A DNA stretch of 45,094 bases from Sphingomonadaceae bacterium (GTDB lineage Bacteria; Pseudomonadota; Alphaproteobacteria; Sphingomonadales; Sphingomonadaceae): contig CANJQJ010000022.1 in the NCBI GenBank assembly GCA_947476425.1, positions 1-45,094 of the forward strand. The letters are read 5' to 3'. Both the position numbers and the translations under genes were made by a program. The notes beneath the pieces were generated by a model. It worked only from the letters and a program-made list of their open reading frames with translations, did no database searches and had not been told where the DNA came from. The stretch's first letter is position 1. Each line of letters starts with the position of its first letter. Positions 44,951-45,094 of the stretch are shown here, in pieces.

Positions 44951-45094
44951 GGTCAGGACTCATTGATCACAACCAGAAGATGACGGTAGCGGCGATTGCG
45001 ATGGCGGACATGAAGGTGTGGGCGCAGCGATCATATCGGGTGTGAATGCGCCGCCAGTCCTTGATTTTGGCGAACAGGTTTTCGATCAAGTGCC
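44951..45094 (-). mobile_element. IS5-type insertion sequence, 3' end (continues past window)
   Basis: The end appears to lie at GGTCAGGACTCA, directly after CTAG (44947-44950), a plausible target duplication. The other end and its inverted repeat are outside the window, so the boundary is tentative. It inserts about 60 bases after the histidine kinase gene. Confidence 0.65.
44967..45094 (-). CDS. IS5-family transposase, C-terminal fragment
   Basis: Reading in from the window edge on minus, 42 codons give HLIENLFAKIKDWRRIHTRY followed by DRCAHTFMSAIAIAATVIFWL and a TGA at 44967-44969. The ENLFAKIKDWRRIHTRYDR stretch is the conserved C-terminal block of IS5/IS4-type DDE transposases (equivalent to ERxFxxLKxxRRIATRYDK), containing the last catalytic glutamate. 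The rest of the gene is outside the window. Confidence 0.85.
   Translation of the reverse strand, partial: HLIENLFAKIKDWRRIHTRYDRCAHTFMSAIAIAATVIFWL

Overview
The window looks like chromosome of a sphingomonad-type alphaproteobacterium. The support is high GC coding DNA, groES-groEL under a CIRCE element, pgsA-moaD-moaE-parE order, a fluC-rluC-HAD-ATP12 run, a NasT/NasS nitrate-sensing pair, and two families of GC-rich extragenic palindromes of the sort common in sphingomonads. No search was possible, so the genus is an inference.

Layout. 1-1.4 kb: groEL (cut by the window edge) and groES on the minus strand, with promoter and CIRCE operator. 1.4-4.8 kb: pgsA, moaD, moaE and parE on plus. 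4.9-10 kb (minus): a fused alpha/beta 2-oxoacid dehydrogenase E1, a glutaryl-CoA dehydrogenase and a DHA2 drug exporter. 10.2-15 kb (plus): a hemerythrin-like protein, a DEAD-box helicase, a UPF0178 protein and an ABC-F ATPase.

15-27.7 kb is the core of the window: a complete nitrate assimilation cluster on plus. NasT (ANTAR antiterminator) and NasS (cytoplasmic nitrate sensor) lie upstream of a leader RNA with two hairpins carrying near-identical hexaloops (AACGAT and AACGAC) and an intrinsic terminator. Then come nitrate ABC transporter genes nrtA, nrtB and nrtC, an outer-membrane porin, nitrite reductase nirB-nirD, nitrate reductase nasA and the siroheme enzyme cobA. The genes overlap or nearly abut, so they probably form one long transcript gated by NasT-dependent antitermination. 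Nitrate would cross the outer membrane through the porin and the inner membrane through NrtABC, then be reduced to nitrite by NasA and to ammonium by NirBD, with CobA feeding siroheme synthesis.

27.6-28.9 kb: a type III glutamine synthetase gene that has lost its 5' end, butted head-to-head against the 3' end of a GNAT acetyltransferase gene. This looks like a deletion scar. 28.9-31 kb: an ABC-2 exporter pair (minus). 31-35.5 kb (plus): queG, fluC, rluC-like, a HAD phosphatase and ATP12, with REP-like elements between the last genes. 35.6-41.3 kb (minus): a valine/isobutyryl-CoA degradation set headed by a CoA-acylating aldehyde dehydrogenase of the SauS/EutE type, with a divergent LysR regulator. 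42.4-44.9 kb (plus): a PepSY-like exported protein, an OmpR-type response regulator and a histidine kinase. The right edge enters an IS5-type insertion sequence.
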